This document shows positions 13,978-20,097 of a stretch of 20,097 nucleotides of DNA, piece by piece; the stretch's first letter is position 1; every line of letters begins with the position of its first letter. Position numbers and translations under genes: made by a program. This DNA is from Craurococcus roseus (GTDB taxonomy: Bacteria; Pseudomonadota; Alphaproteobacteria; Acetobacterales; Acetobacteraceae), in contig NZ_BAAAFZ010000103.1 in NCBI RefSeq assembly GCF_039523795.1, positions 1 through 20,097 of the forward strand, written 5' to 3'. Under the pieces are notes generated by a model. That model had not been told where the DNA came from. It did not search any database and saw only the letters and a program-made list of their open reading frames with translations.

Positions 13978-16595
13978 GTCCTCGATCCCGGCACCCGCAA
14001 CTCGAACGCGGCGCCCGCGCCCGAAACCCCTTTGCCGATTCGCAGTTCCGCGCCCAATTGCCGCGCCAGCGTGGAAACCACGCGCATGCCGACGCTGCCC
14101 GCGGCGACGGGATCGAAGCCGTCCGGCAGGCCGACCCCGTCGTCCTCGACCAGCACGGCCAGCGCCGCGTCGCCGGCGCCCGGCGGCTGCAACGCCACGC
14201 GCACGGTCCCGCCGGCGTGGCCCGGCGGGAAGGCGTACTTCAGCGCGTTGGTCAGCAGTTCGGACACGACCAGGACCAGCGGCACCGCGCGGTCGATCGG
14301 CAGGAGCAGCTCCCGCCCTTCCGCCGGCGGCTCGAAGACGAGGCGGACGCGCTCTCCGCGGTCGGCGCCGAGCGCGGCGGCCGTGTCGGCGCAGAACTCG
14401 CCCAGGAATCCCACCAGCTCGACGCGCCCGTGCATGCCCGCCTGGTAGAGCCGCTGGTGCAGGCGGGCGACCACGCCGATGCGCGCCCGCGCATCGCCCA
14501 AGGCGGCGCGCAGGCCCGGGTCGGGCGCCCGGGACGCCTGGAGGGTGAGCAGGCTGGAAACCAGTTGCAGGCTGTTCTTGACGCGGTGGTTGACCTCGTG
14601 GAGCAGGGCCTCCTTGACCTCGAGCGCCTCCGCTAGCGCCGTGCGGGCGGCCACCAGCTCGTCGATCTCGGTGCAGGTGCCGTACCAGCGGACGATCCGG
14701 CCGGTTTGCGGGTCGTGGACCGGCAAGGCGCGGCCGAGCACCCAGCGGTAGGAGCCGTCGGCCGCCCGCAGCCGGTACTCGATCTCGTAGGGCTTGCCGG
14801 TTTCGAGCGAACTCCGCCACCGCTCCCACGCGAGGTCCCGGTCGTCGGGGTGGAATTGCGGGTTCCAGCCTTCGCCTTCGGTTAGCGCCGGCGGCGCGCC
14901 CGTGAATTCGTACCAACGGCGGTTGTAGTAGTCGTGGAAGCCGTCCGGTCGCGTGGACCAGACCATCTGCGGGATGGCGTCCAACGCGGTGCGCAGCGCC
15001 GCCTCGCTGCGCGCCAGCGCGGCTTCGGCCCGTTTGGCGGCCGTGATGTCAGCGTTGTAGCCCACCACGCGCACGCGCCCGTCCGGTCCCGGCACGCCTT
15101 CGCCCGCGCCGAGGAGCCAGCGCTCCTCGCCGTTGCCGTCCAGGACCCGGAACTCGGCGCGGTAGACGCCGCCCGCCATGGCCGCGGGCTTGAACTCGGC
15201 CATGACCCGGCCCCGGTCCTCTGGGTGGATGCGGGCGACGAAGGACGCCAGGGTGCCGTCGGCCTCGGCGGCGGGCAGGCCGAACATCTCGGCCAAGCCC
15301 TCGTCGGTCAGGATGCGGCCGGTGTCCGCCTCGACCTCCCAGGATGCCAGCCCGCCCGCGCGCAGCGCCAAGCGGGCGCGGGCCTCGGCGGCGCGGGCCG
15401 CGGCCTCCGCCGTCCGGCGCGGCCGGAGGTCGCGGAAGATGGCGGAGACGCCGAAGACCCGCCCGTCGGGGGCGACCATGCGCGCGGCGCTGACGGAAAC
15501 CGGGATGCGTTCGCCGTCCTTGGCCACGCGCACCGTTTCGTGCTCGTGGACGCGGCGGCCCTCCATGGCCAAGCGGAACACGCCCGTCGGCTCGCCGTCC
15601 GGCGGGTCGGCGGGCACCAGCAAGCCGGCCGGCCCGCCGACGGCCTCGGCGGCGGTGTAGCCGAACAGCGCCTCCGCGCCGCGGTTCCAGGTGAGGATGC
15701 GCCCGTCCGCGGCGTCGAAGCTGATGATCGCGTCGCTGGTGGAGGCGACGATGGCGGCCAGGCGCGCGTTCGCCTCGTCCGCCCGGCGGCTGTCGTCCAC
15801 GTCGGTGCAGGTGCCGACCCAGCGCGCGACCCGCCCCGTGGCCGCGTCGCGCTCGGGGGCGCCGCGGACCACGTGCCAACGCGCCTCGCCGTCGGCGCGC
15901 AAGAATCTGTACTCGGCCTCGTAGGGTTCGCCGGTGCGCACGCTGGCGCCCCAGATCTCGGCGGCCCGCGCCCGGTCCTCCGGGTGGAGCGTGGCGAGCC
16001 ATCCGTCGCCCAGCAGCGCTTCGGGCGGCAGGCCGGCGTAGTCTTGGAAGCGGCGGTTGGTGAAGACGTTGGCGCCCTCCGCGTCGGCCACGAAGACCAA
16101 GCCCGGCGTGGCCTCCACCAGCGCCCGCCATGCCGCCTCGCCAGCGGCCAGCGCCGCCTCGGCCCGCATCCGGCCCTCGACGTCCTGCGCCACCACCACC
16201 CATTCCCGGACCGCGCCGGTTGTCGGGTCGCGCACCGGCGTGCCGCGCAGGTGCCGCCAGCGCCACAGGCCGCCCGCGTCGCGGAAGCGCAGTTCGAGGT
16301 CGCACGCCGCCGCGTCGCCGTCGACGGCCGCGGCCCAGGCCGCTTCGGCCCGCCCCCGGTCCTCCGGGTGGACCGCGGCGAGCCAACCGCGACCGAGCAC
16401 GCCCGCGTCCGGCAGCCCGGTCGCGGCCTCCCACCCGGTCGCGGCCACGACGGAGCCGTCCGCGCGCGCCGTCCAGACGATGGCGGCGGCCACCGTCCCC
16501 GCCAGGGCCCGCCAGCCCGGTCCGCCACCGTTCCGCTCCCGGACTTCGGCGGCCGGGGGCAGGGCCAAGTGTCGCCCGTCGTCCGTGTTCATCAT
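13974..16595 (-). CDS. Cytoplasmic five-PAS sensor histidine kinase (HisKA_2 type)
   Basis: An 873-residue kinase with no membrane span or signal peptide. Five PAS domains run in tandem (about 35-140, 155-268, 277-393, 405-520, 535-648). Four end in PAC-like motifs (e.g. WRWRHLRGTPVRDPTTG, RWVLGRALPVHDPQTG) and several carry the HPEDR/HPDDR motif of PAS_3-type folds. The dimerisation/phosphotransfer block LLHEVNHRVKNSLQLVSSLL (664-683) is HisKA_2; H670 in HRVKN is the likely phospho-histidine. The ATPase part has N-box SELLTNALKYAFP (N783), G1 VEDDGVGLPDGFD and G2-like GSVGMRVVSTLARQLG. The ATG at 16595 is chosen over a GTG 18 codons upstream because that extension reads as non-coding Arg/Gly sequence. 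No LOV cysteine motif is seen, so the ligand is unknown. The receiver gene overlaps the stop. Confidence 0.93.
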   Translation of the reverse strand: MMNTDDGRHLALPPAAEVRERNGGGPGWRALAGTVAAAIVWTARADGSVVAATGWEAATGLPDAGVLGRGWLAAVHPEDRGRAEAAWAAAVDGDAAACDLELRFRDAGGLWRWRHLRGTPVRDPTTGAVREWVVVAQDVEGRMRAEAALAAGEAAWRALVEATPGLVFVADAEGANVFTNRRFQDYAGLPPEALLGDGWLATLHPEDRARAAEIWGASVRTGEPYEAEYRFLRADGEARWHVVRGAPERDAATGRVARWVGTCTDVDDSRRADEANARLAAIVASTSDAIISFDAADGRILTWNRGAEALFGYTAAEAVGGPAGLLVPADPPDGEPTGVFRLAMEGRRVHEHETVRVAKDGERIPVSVSAARMVAPDGRVFGVSAIFRDLRPRRTAEAAARAAEARARLALRAGGLASWEVEADTGRILTDEGLAEMFGLPAAEADGTLASFVARIHPEDRGRVMAEFKPAAMAGGVYRAEFRVLDGNGEERWLLGAGEGVPGPDGRVRVVGYNADITAAKRAEAALARSEAALRTALDAIPQMVWSTRPDGFHDYYNRRWYEFTGAPPALTEGEGWNPQFHPDDRDLAWERWRSSLETGKPYEIEYRLRAADGSYRWVLGRALPVHDPQTGRIVRWYGTCTEIDELVAARTALAEALEVKEALLHEVNHRVKNSLQLVSSLLTLQASRAPDPGLRAALGDARARIGVVARLHQRLYQAGMHGRVELVGFLGEFCADTAAALGADRGERVRLVFEPPAEGRELLLPIDRAVPLVLVVSELLTNALKYAFPPGHAGGTVRVALQPPGAGDAALAVLVEDDGVGLPDGFDPVAAGSVGMRVVSTLARQLGAELRIGKGVSGAGAAFELRVPGSRT

Positions 16596-16653
16596 CCGCG
16601 ACGCCTGTTTGCCACGCTGCGCGGCGCCTGTCCGCCCGTTTCGGGACACGATC

Positions 16654-16682
16654 GCGAAGGGCGCGGGAGGCCGGCCCTTCGC
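16654..16682 (-). terminator. Strong stem-loop downstream of fliP
   Basis: GCGAAGGGC (16654-16662) and GCCCTTCGC (16674-16682) form a perfect 9-bp stem with an 11-base loop, 24 bases after the fliP stop on the minus strand and about 60 bases before the kinase start. There is no T-run after it, but the position fits transcript termination or 3'-end protection between the flagellar and sensor operons. Confidence 0.5.
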
Positions 16683-16706
16683 ACGGGCCGCGGAAAGGGT
16701 TTTGGG

Positions 16707-17456
16707 TCAGCCGCCCGCGGCATCCACGAAGCCTTGTACCAATCCCGATGACACCAGCCGCCATCCGTCCACCAGCACGAAGAAGACCAGCTTCAGCGGC
16801 AGCGACACGGCGTTGGGCGGCAGCATCATCATGCCGAGCGACATGAGCAGGCTGGCGACCACCATATCGATCACGAGGAAGGGCAGGAACACCAAGAAGC
16901 CGATCTCGAAGGCGCGCTTCAGCTCGCCCACCAGGAAGGCGGGGAAGAGCACGCGCCACGGCACGGGTCCAGCGTCCGCCTGCCCGGACGGAAGCTCCCG
17001 AGCGAGGTCGCGGAACAGCGAAACGTCGGCCTCGCGCGCCTGCGCCGCCATGAAGGCGCGGAAGGGCTCGGCCGCCGCCTTGAGGCCGTCCATTTCGCCC
17101 ATCCGCCCGGCCATCATAGGCTCCAGCCCCTCCGTCCAGCTCCGCTCCAGTGTCGGCTGCATCACGAAAAAAGTCAGGAACAGCGCCAGCCCGACCAGCA
17201 CCGGGTTGGGCGGGATGCCCTGGGCGCCGATGGCCGAGCGCAGGAGCGACAGCACCATGACGATGCGCGCGAAGGCCGTCGCCATCACCAGGAGCGAGGG
17301 CGCGAGGGCGAGCAGCCCGATCAGCGCGGTGAGCTGCACCAGGCGCGAGGTGTTGCCGGATCCGCCCGTGGCGCCGAGGTCAATGCTGACGCTCTGCGCC
17401 GCGGCCGCGCCGGCGGTGGCCGCGAGGATGGCGAGGGCGAGGGCAGGGGCGCGCAT
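16707..17456 (-). CDS. fliP: Flagellar type III export gate protein FliP
   Basis: A 249-residue protein that builds the export gate at the centre of the flagellar basal body with FliQ and FliR. A cleavable signal peptide (MRAPALALAILAATAGAAAA, cut near residue 20) is followed by the conserved core AFARIVMVLSLLRSAIG (61-77), PPNPVLVGLALFLTFFVMQP (82-101) and PAFLVGELKRAFEIGFLVFLPFLVIDMVVASLLMSLGMMMLPP (172-214), ending in SLPLKLVFFVLVDGW. These are textbook FliP blocks and length is normal. The ATG overlaps the fliO stop in an ATGA junction. It diverges from flgB-flgC-fliE. Confidence 0.97.
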   Translation of the reverse strand: MRAPALALAILAATAGAAAAQSVSIDLGATGGSGNTSRLVQLTALIGLLALAPSLLVMATAFARIVMVLSLLRSAIGAQGIPPNPVLVGLALFLTFFVMQPTLERSWTEGLEPMMAGRMGEMDGLKAAAEPFRAFMAAQAREADVSLFRDLARELPSGQADAGPVPWRVLFPAFLVGELKRAFEIGFLVFLPFLVIDMVVASLLMSLGMMMLPPNAVSLPLKLVFFVLVDGWRLVSSGLVQGFVDAAGG

Positions 17457-17740
17457 CAGGCCGCGTCCCCTGGGGCGGCGTCCGCCGGCAGCCAGCCGAG
17501 CGGGACGTCGCCCGCGCCGCCCGTGAGCAGGAGCAGGTCGCGGCCGTCGCAGCGCACCAGCACGAGGCGCCGCTTCGGGTCGAGCGGCAGCACCTCATGG
17601 ACGGAGAGCCGGCGGCGGGCGCCGGGCTTGGCCGCGCCCGGCGCGACGGCGCGGAGGGCCCGCAGCGCCGCGAAGGCGAGCAGCACCACGGCGCCGAGCG
17701 CCACCAGCGCCTTGAGGACGAGGGAAGGGTCGAGGGTCAC
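17456..17740 (-). CDS. fliO: Short flagellar biosynthesis protein FliO
   Basis: A 94-residue FliO, which assists FliP ring assembly in the membrane. One membrane span (~6-27, SLVLKALVALGAVVLLAFAALRALR) is followed by a small beta-rich cytoplasmic domain RRLSVHEVLPLDPKRRLVLVRCDGRDLLLLTGG..DVPLGWL, the typical FliO pattern. The GTG at 17740 is set by AGGAG 8 bases upstream. A longer frame continues to 17854 but has no signal and reads as Pro/Arg noise. It is the first gene of a fliO-fliP pair reading away from flgB. Length is at the short end for the family, normal for Alphaproteobacteria. Confidence 0.88.
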   Translation of the reverse strand: MTLDPSLVLKALVALGAVVLLAFAALRALRAVAPGAAKPGARRRLSVHEVLPLDPKRRLVLVRCDGRDLLLLTGGAGDVPLGWLPADAAPGDAA

Positions 17741-17748
17741 GCCGTGGT

Positions 17749-17753
17749 CTCCT
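17749..17753 (-). promoter_or_regulatory. Ribosome-binding site defining the fliO GTG start
   Basis: The minus strand reads TAGGAGA here, with AGGAG 8 bases before the GTG at 17740. It is a near-perfect Shine-Dalgarno match and rules out the longer upstream frame. Confidence 0.7.
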
Positions 17754-17835
17754 ACCGACGGGCCGGGTCCGCCGCGGGCCGGCCGGGCGGGTTTTCCGCC
17801 GGCAGGCGCGACGCCCGGCACCATGCGGCGCAGCG

Positions 17836-17866
17836 GGTTAAGGAAAGGCGGCAAGCGCCGTTAACC
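17836..17866. promoter_or_regulatory. Paired GGTTAA/TTAACC half-sites (CtrA-like) in the divergent flagellar promoter region
   Basis: GGTTAA (17836-17841) and TTAACC (17861-17866) face each other with 19 bp between. Inside is a second small inverted repeat, GGCG (17847-17850) / CGCC (17856-17859). TTAACC is the half-site used by the alphaproteobacterial cell-cycle regulator CtrA, which controls early flagellar genes in Caulobacter. The site lies 33 bp before flgB and about 95 bp before fliO. The canonical full site (TTAA-N7-TTAAC) is not present, so this is a candidate only. Confidence 0.5.
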
Positions 17867-17898
17867 GCGCCTTCACCCGTCCCGCGCAGGATCGCCGC

Positions 17899-18303
17899 AT
17901 GACCACCGAGGCGCGGCCCACCACCGACCTGCTCAGGCTCACCGAGCGCCGGATGGCGTGGCTGGAAGCGCGACAGCGGGTGCTCGCGGGCAACGTCGCC
18001 AACGCCGACACGCCCGGCTACCAGCCGCGCGACGTGCGCTCCTTCGCCAGCGTCCTCGCCGGCGCGGGGGGCGGCGGTGCGCCCATGGCCGCGACCGACC
18101 CGCGGCACCTGACCGCGCGGAACGACCCGATGCTCGCGCGGCCGGACCGCTCGGCGCCGGACAGCGCGCCCAACGGCAACGCCGTGTCGCTCGACCGGGA
18201 AGCGCTGAAGGTGGCGGAGACGGACTCGGCGCACTCGCTCGCCGCCGCCCTGCACCGCCGCTACCTCGGCATGTTCCGCACCGCCCTCGGGCGCCAAGGC
18301 TAA
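17899..18303 (+). CDS. flgB: Flagellar proximal rod protein FlgB
   Basis: A 134-residue rod subunit, exported through the flagellar type III system to form the proximal rod with FlgC and FlgF. The signature near the N-terminus, RQRVLAGNVANADTPGYQPRD, is the conserved rod/hook motif (N-x-A-N-x-x-T-P-G-Y). The middle is Gly/Ala/Pro-rich and variable, and the C-terminal helix LKVAETDSAHSLAAALHRRYLGMFRTALG packs into the rod core as in other FlgB proteins. AGGA 7 bases before the ATG supports the start. It heads flgB-flgC-fliE, downstream of a control region shared with fliO. Confidence 0.93.
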   Translation: MTTEARPTTDLLRLTERRMAWLEARQRVLAGNVANADTPGYQPRDVRSFASVLAGAGGGGAPMAATDPRHLTARNDPMLARPDRSAPDSAPNGNAVSLDREALKVAETDSAHSLAAALHRRYLGMFRTALGRQG

Positions 18304-18313
18304 TCCCGTAAAC

Positions 18314-18320
18314 AGGAGGA
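18314..18320 (+). promoter_or_regulatory. Strong ribosome-binding site of flgC
   Basis: AGGAGGA, the best Shine-Dalgarno in the window, lies 9 bases before the flgC ATG and is followed by an A-rich spacer (CCAAAAAAC). This favours high translation of flgC. Confidence 0.75.
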
Positions 18321-18329
18321 CCAAAAAAC

Positions 18330-18752
18330 ATGGACCTCGACCGAGCGCTCCGCGTTTCCGCCGCCGGCCTGCAAGCGCAGTCCACGCGCCTGCGCGTCGT
18401 GGCGGAGAACCTCGCCAACCGCGACAGCACCGGATCGTCGCCCGGCGCCGACCCCTACCGCCGCAAGACCGTGACCTTCGGCGCGCACGTGGAGCGCGGG
18501 CTCGGCGCGGGCGGCGGCGGAGTGGCCACCGTGAAGGTATCCCGCGTCGGCACCGCGCCGGGCGCCTTCGAGGAGACCTACGACCCCGCGCACCCGGCGG
18601 CCGACGCGCGCGGCTACGTCAAGCGGCCCAACGTGAACAGCCTGGTCGAGATGATGGACATGCGCGAAGCCCAGCGGAGCTACAGCGCCAACGTCTCCGT
18701 CCTGGAAGTCACGCGCGGCATGCTGACGCGCATCATCGAGACGCTCCGGTGA
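18330..18752 (+). CDS. flgC: Flagellar proximal rod protein FlgC
   Basis: A 140-residue rod protein. The N-terminal helix MDLDRALRVSAAGLQAQSTRLRVVAENLANRDSTG matches the rod family (L-x-x-x-A-x-N-L-A-N-x-x-T). The middle has DPYRRKTVTFGAHVERG, and the C-terminus PNVNSLVEMMDMREAQRSYSANVSVLEVTRGMLTRIIETLR is the diagnostic FlgC end. Length is normal. Its TGA overlaps the GTG of fliE, so the two are coupled. Confidence 0.95.
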   Translation: MDLDRALRVSAAGLQAQSTRLRVVAENLANRDSTGSSPGADPYRRKTVTFGAHVERGLGAGGGGVATVKVSRVGTAPGAFEETYDPAHPAADARGYVKRPNVNSLVEMMDMREAQRSYSANVSVLEVTRGMLTRIIETLR

Positions 18753-19073
18753 CGGCGATCCGGGCCGCCAACCCGCTCCAGGCCGCGGCGGCGTACCGGG
18801 CGGCGGGCTCCGCCGAGGCCGCGGCGGCGCCGAACGGCGGCTTCGGCGCGGCGCTCCAGCGCGCCGTGGAGGGCGCGGTGGAGGCGGGGCACGCGGCCGA
18901 CGCCGGCGGCGTCCGCGCNNNNNTTCGGCGGCGTGCGCGCGCTCACCGGACAGGGCGGCGTGGCCGAGGCGGTGCTCGCGGTGTCGCGGGCGGAGCTGGC
19001 CTTGCAGACCGCGGTCGCGGTGCGGGACCGCGTGGTGTCGGCGTACCAGGACGTGATGCGCATGCCGATCTAG
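18749..19073 (+). CDS. fliE: Flagellar hook-basal body complex protein FliE (frame broken by a run of N)
   Basis: FliE joins the MS ring to the rod and is one of the first export substrates. The N-terminal half runs from the GTG at 18749: NGGFGAALQRAVEGAVEAGHAADAGGVRA. Five N then occupy 18919-18923, and the downstream half (FGGVRALTGQGGVAEAVLAVSRAELALQTAVAVRDRVVSAYQDVMRMPI) is in another frame; it carries the diagnostic FliE end RAELALQTAVAVRD...YQDVMRMPI. The printed length is 325 bases, one more than a multiple of three. The sequences on either side of the N run match at 14 of 15 positions with a 22-base offset. Merging them gives 303 bases and a 100-residue FliE, the usual size, so the break is probably an assembly artefact and not a pseudogene. 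Start overlaps the flgC stop (GTGA). Confidence 0.85.
18919..18923. other. Run of five N (assembly gap) inside fliE
   Basis: Five undetermined bases, flanked by near-identical sequence (18904-18918 versus 18926-18940). The number of N should not be read as the real distance. Confidence 0.95.
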
Positions 19074-19125
19074 GGAAGAAAACTCTGAACTTCGTAAACA
19101 TGAGGAGCTGAGCCTCGTTCGATTG

Positions 19126-20097
19126 CCTAGGTGTGCGGTCCCGGGATGAGGTGGCGCGGGTTGATGCTGAAGATAGACGGATCCTTGGCCCAGGCGTCGC
19201 AGACGGCCTGGAACGGGGTTCGCCACCGTAGCGCCTCGAGGTGCTTGGCGAAGTTGTAAGCCGTGACGAAGGCCAGGATGTGCGCCCGCAATGCCTCCAG
19301 GTCCGGGTAGTGGGAGGCCTTGGTCGTGGCGTCCTTGACGGTGCGGTTCATCCGCTCCGCCCGACCATTGGTCCGTGGGTGGTGAGGCTTGGTCAGGCGG
19401 TGCTCGATGCCGTGCTCGCGGCAGACCCGGTCGAAGATGTGGCCCATCCAGCGCGCCGTTGGCCCGTCGCGGTACCGCGCCAGGCCGGCGAAGGCCATGC
19501 CGTTGTCGGTCAGCACGGTGTGGATCCGGCAGGGGAAGACGGCCACGACCCCGCGGAGAAAGGCGGCGCCGTTCATCTTGGCGTTGGCGTCGAAGAAGGC
19601 GACGTGGGTGAACTTCGTCACGCGGTCGATGGCGAGGAACATGTGGAGCTTGCCCTCGGCCAGGCGCAGCTCGCAAACGTCGATGTGGACGTAGCCGATC
19701 GTGGCCTCGGCGGAGCGCCCGCGCTTGGAGGCCCTCTCCGGGTCGCCCGGCAGGCGGGAGATGCCGTGGCGCTCGAGGCAGCGGTGGAGCGCGCTGCGCG
19801 AGAGCTTCGGGACGGCTTCGCGCAGGCAGCCGAGGACGTCGTCGAGCGGCAGCAGGGCGCGGCGCCGGAACTCGACGACGATGGCTTCTTCGGCTTCGGT
19901 CAGGACGGTGCTGCGGGGCTGGCGGGGCCCCATCGCGGCGTCGGCCGTGTTCGTCCGCCCGCGCCACTTGGCCACCGTCTTCGGGTCCAGCCCGTAGCGG
20001 GCGGCCAGGGCCCGGGTGCTCCCTTGCGCCGCTTGGAGTTCGGCTTGCTCTGTTGAAAGGCTCACGCCGCATCGGCGAGGAGCATGAGGCTGTGGGT
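19126..20097 (-). mobile_element. IS481-family insertion sequence, right end beyond the window
   Basis: The left end appears to be at 19132, beginning TGTGCGGTCCCGGGATGAGG, preceded by the palindrome CCTAGG (19126-19131). IS481-type elements typically start with TGT and several insert at CTAG-centred sites, duplicating the target. The transposase's TAG stop lies within this CCTAGG, so the target would supply the stop codon. The element runs at least 966 bp to the window edge; the right inverted repeat and second target copy are not visible. It lies 52 bp after fliE. Confidence 0.75.
19127..20065 (-). CDS. IS481-family transposase (DDE, with N-terminal helix-turn-helix)
   Basis: A 312-residue transposase that appears intact. 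The N-terminal helix-turn-helix QGSTRALAARYGLDPKTVAKWRGR (~14-37) should bind the inverted repeats. The rve-type catalytic core contains D129 in YVHIDVCEL, D187 in TVLTDNGMAF and E237 in TNGRAERMN, the full DDE triad. The C-terminus TPFQAVCDAW...INPRHLIPGP is characteristic of the family. The start shown is a GTG at 20065; the frame remains open to the window edge, so a start further upstream cannot be excluded. It is encoded opposite to flgB-flgC-fliE. Confidence 0.93.
   Translation of the reverse strand: MSLSTEQAELQAAQGSTRALAARYGLDPKTVAKWRGRTNTADAAMGPRQPRSTVLTEAEEAIVVEFRRRALLPLDDVLGCLREAVPKLSRSALHRCLERHGISRLPGDPERASKRGRSAEATIGYVHIDVCELRLAEGKLHMFLAIDRVTKFTHVAFFDANAKMNGAAFLRGVVAVFPCRIHTVLTDNGMAFAGLARYRDGPTARWMGHIFDRVCREHGIEHRLTKPHHPRTNGRAERMNRTVKDATTKASHYPDLEALRAHILAFVTAYNFAKHLEALRWRTPFQAVCDAWAKDPSIFSINPRHLIPGPHT

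Noticed and set aside
14934..16959. Long frames on both strands over the PAS kinase (e.g. 14934-16751 plus, 15049-16959 minus)
   Set aside because: Low-complexity Arg/Gly/Pro/Ala composition with no domain pattern. The kinase frame explains this DNA fully.
19100..19111. ATG AGG AGC TGA just after fliE as a mini-ORF or fliQ start
   Set aside because: It stops after three codons. The segment is better read as a ribosome-binding-like GAGGAG without a start.
1..20097. CRISPR arrays, tRNA or rRNA genes
   Set aside because: No regularly spaced repeats, no cloverleaf-like segments and no conserved rRNA stretches were seen on reading. A covariance-model scan would be needed to exclude small RNAs.

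Overview
The window is about 20 kb of very GC-rich DNA, tightly packed with genes. It looks like the chromosome of a flagellated alphaproteobacterium, perhaps Rhodospirillales or Acetobacterales. The grounds are codon bias, frequent GTG and TTG starts, a HisKA_2-type PAS kinase beside a single-domain response regulator, a CtrA-like TTAACC pair in a flagellar promoter region, and the gene order flgB-flgC-fliE diverging from fliO-fliP. Species cannot be fixed from the sequence alone.

Region 1 (1-11040) is an envelope polysaccharide and secretion locus. It holds an O-antigen ligase/polymerase-like protein, an OafA-type acyltransferase, an exported glycoside-hydrolase-like protein, a family 2 glycosyltransferase, a small conserved-looking protein, a type I secretion ABC transporter with its HlyD-type adaptor, a small membrane-anchored protein translationally coupled to that transporter, an outer-membrane beta-barrel protein, and a WecG/TagA/CpsF glycosyltransferase overlapping the barrel gene. 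Together these suggest a surface or extracellular polysaccharide that is polymerised, acylated, trimmed and exported, with type I secretion in the same locus, as for rhizobial PrsDE. No RTX-type substrate and no TolC-like protein is visible.

Region 2 (11041-13385) is a compact zinc/manganese-type ABC uptake operon. A 13-bp Zur-like palindrome lies 3 bp before a 40-codon membrane ORF. That ORF overlaps a ZnuC-like ATPase by GTGA, which overlaps a GNAT acetyltransferase by GTGA, which overlaps a ZnuB-like permease. No solute-binding protein (ZnuA) is present here.

Region 3 (13432-16595, minus strand) is a two-component pair: a soluble sensor kinase with five PAS domains and, overlapping it by ATGA, a single-domain receiver.

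Region 4 (16707-19073) is flagellar: fliO-fliP on the minus strand and flgB-flgC-fliE on the plus strand, around a 158-bp divergent control region carrying paired TTAACC/GGTTAA half-sites. fliE contains a run of five N and is out of frame as printed. Near-identical sequence flanks the N run, and merging the two copies restores a 100-residue FliE, so this looks like an assembly artefact.

Region 5 (19126-20097) is an IS481-family insertion sequence entering from the right edge. It starts at a CCTAGG 52 bp after fliE, where fliQ/fliR often continue the operon in related bacteria.

No tRNA, rRNA or CRISPR array was seen. Apart from the insertion sequence and the hints of novelty in regions 1 and 2, the genes belong to known families. 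I did not find a clearly new defence or mobile system.
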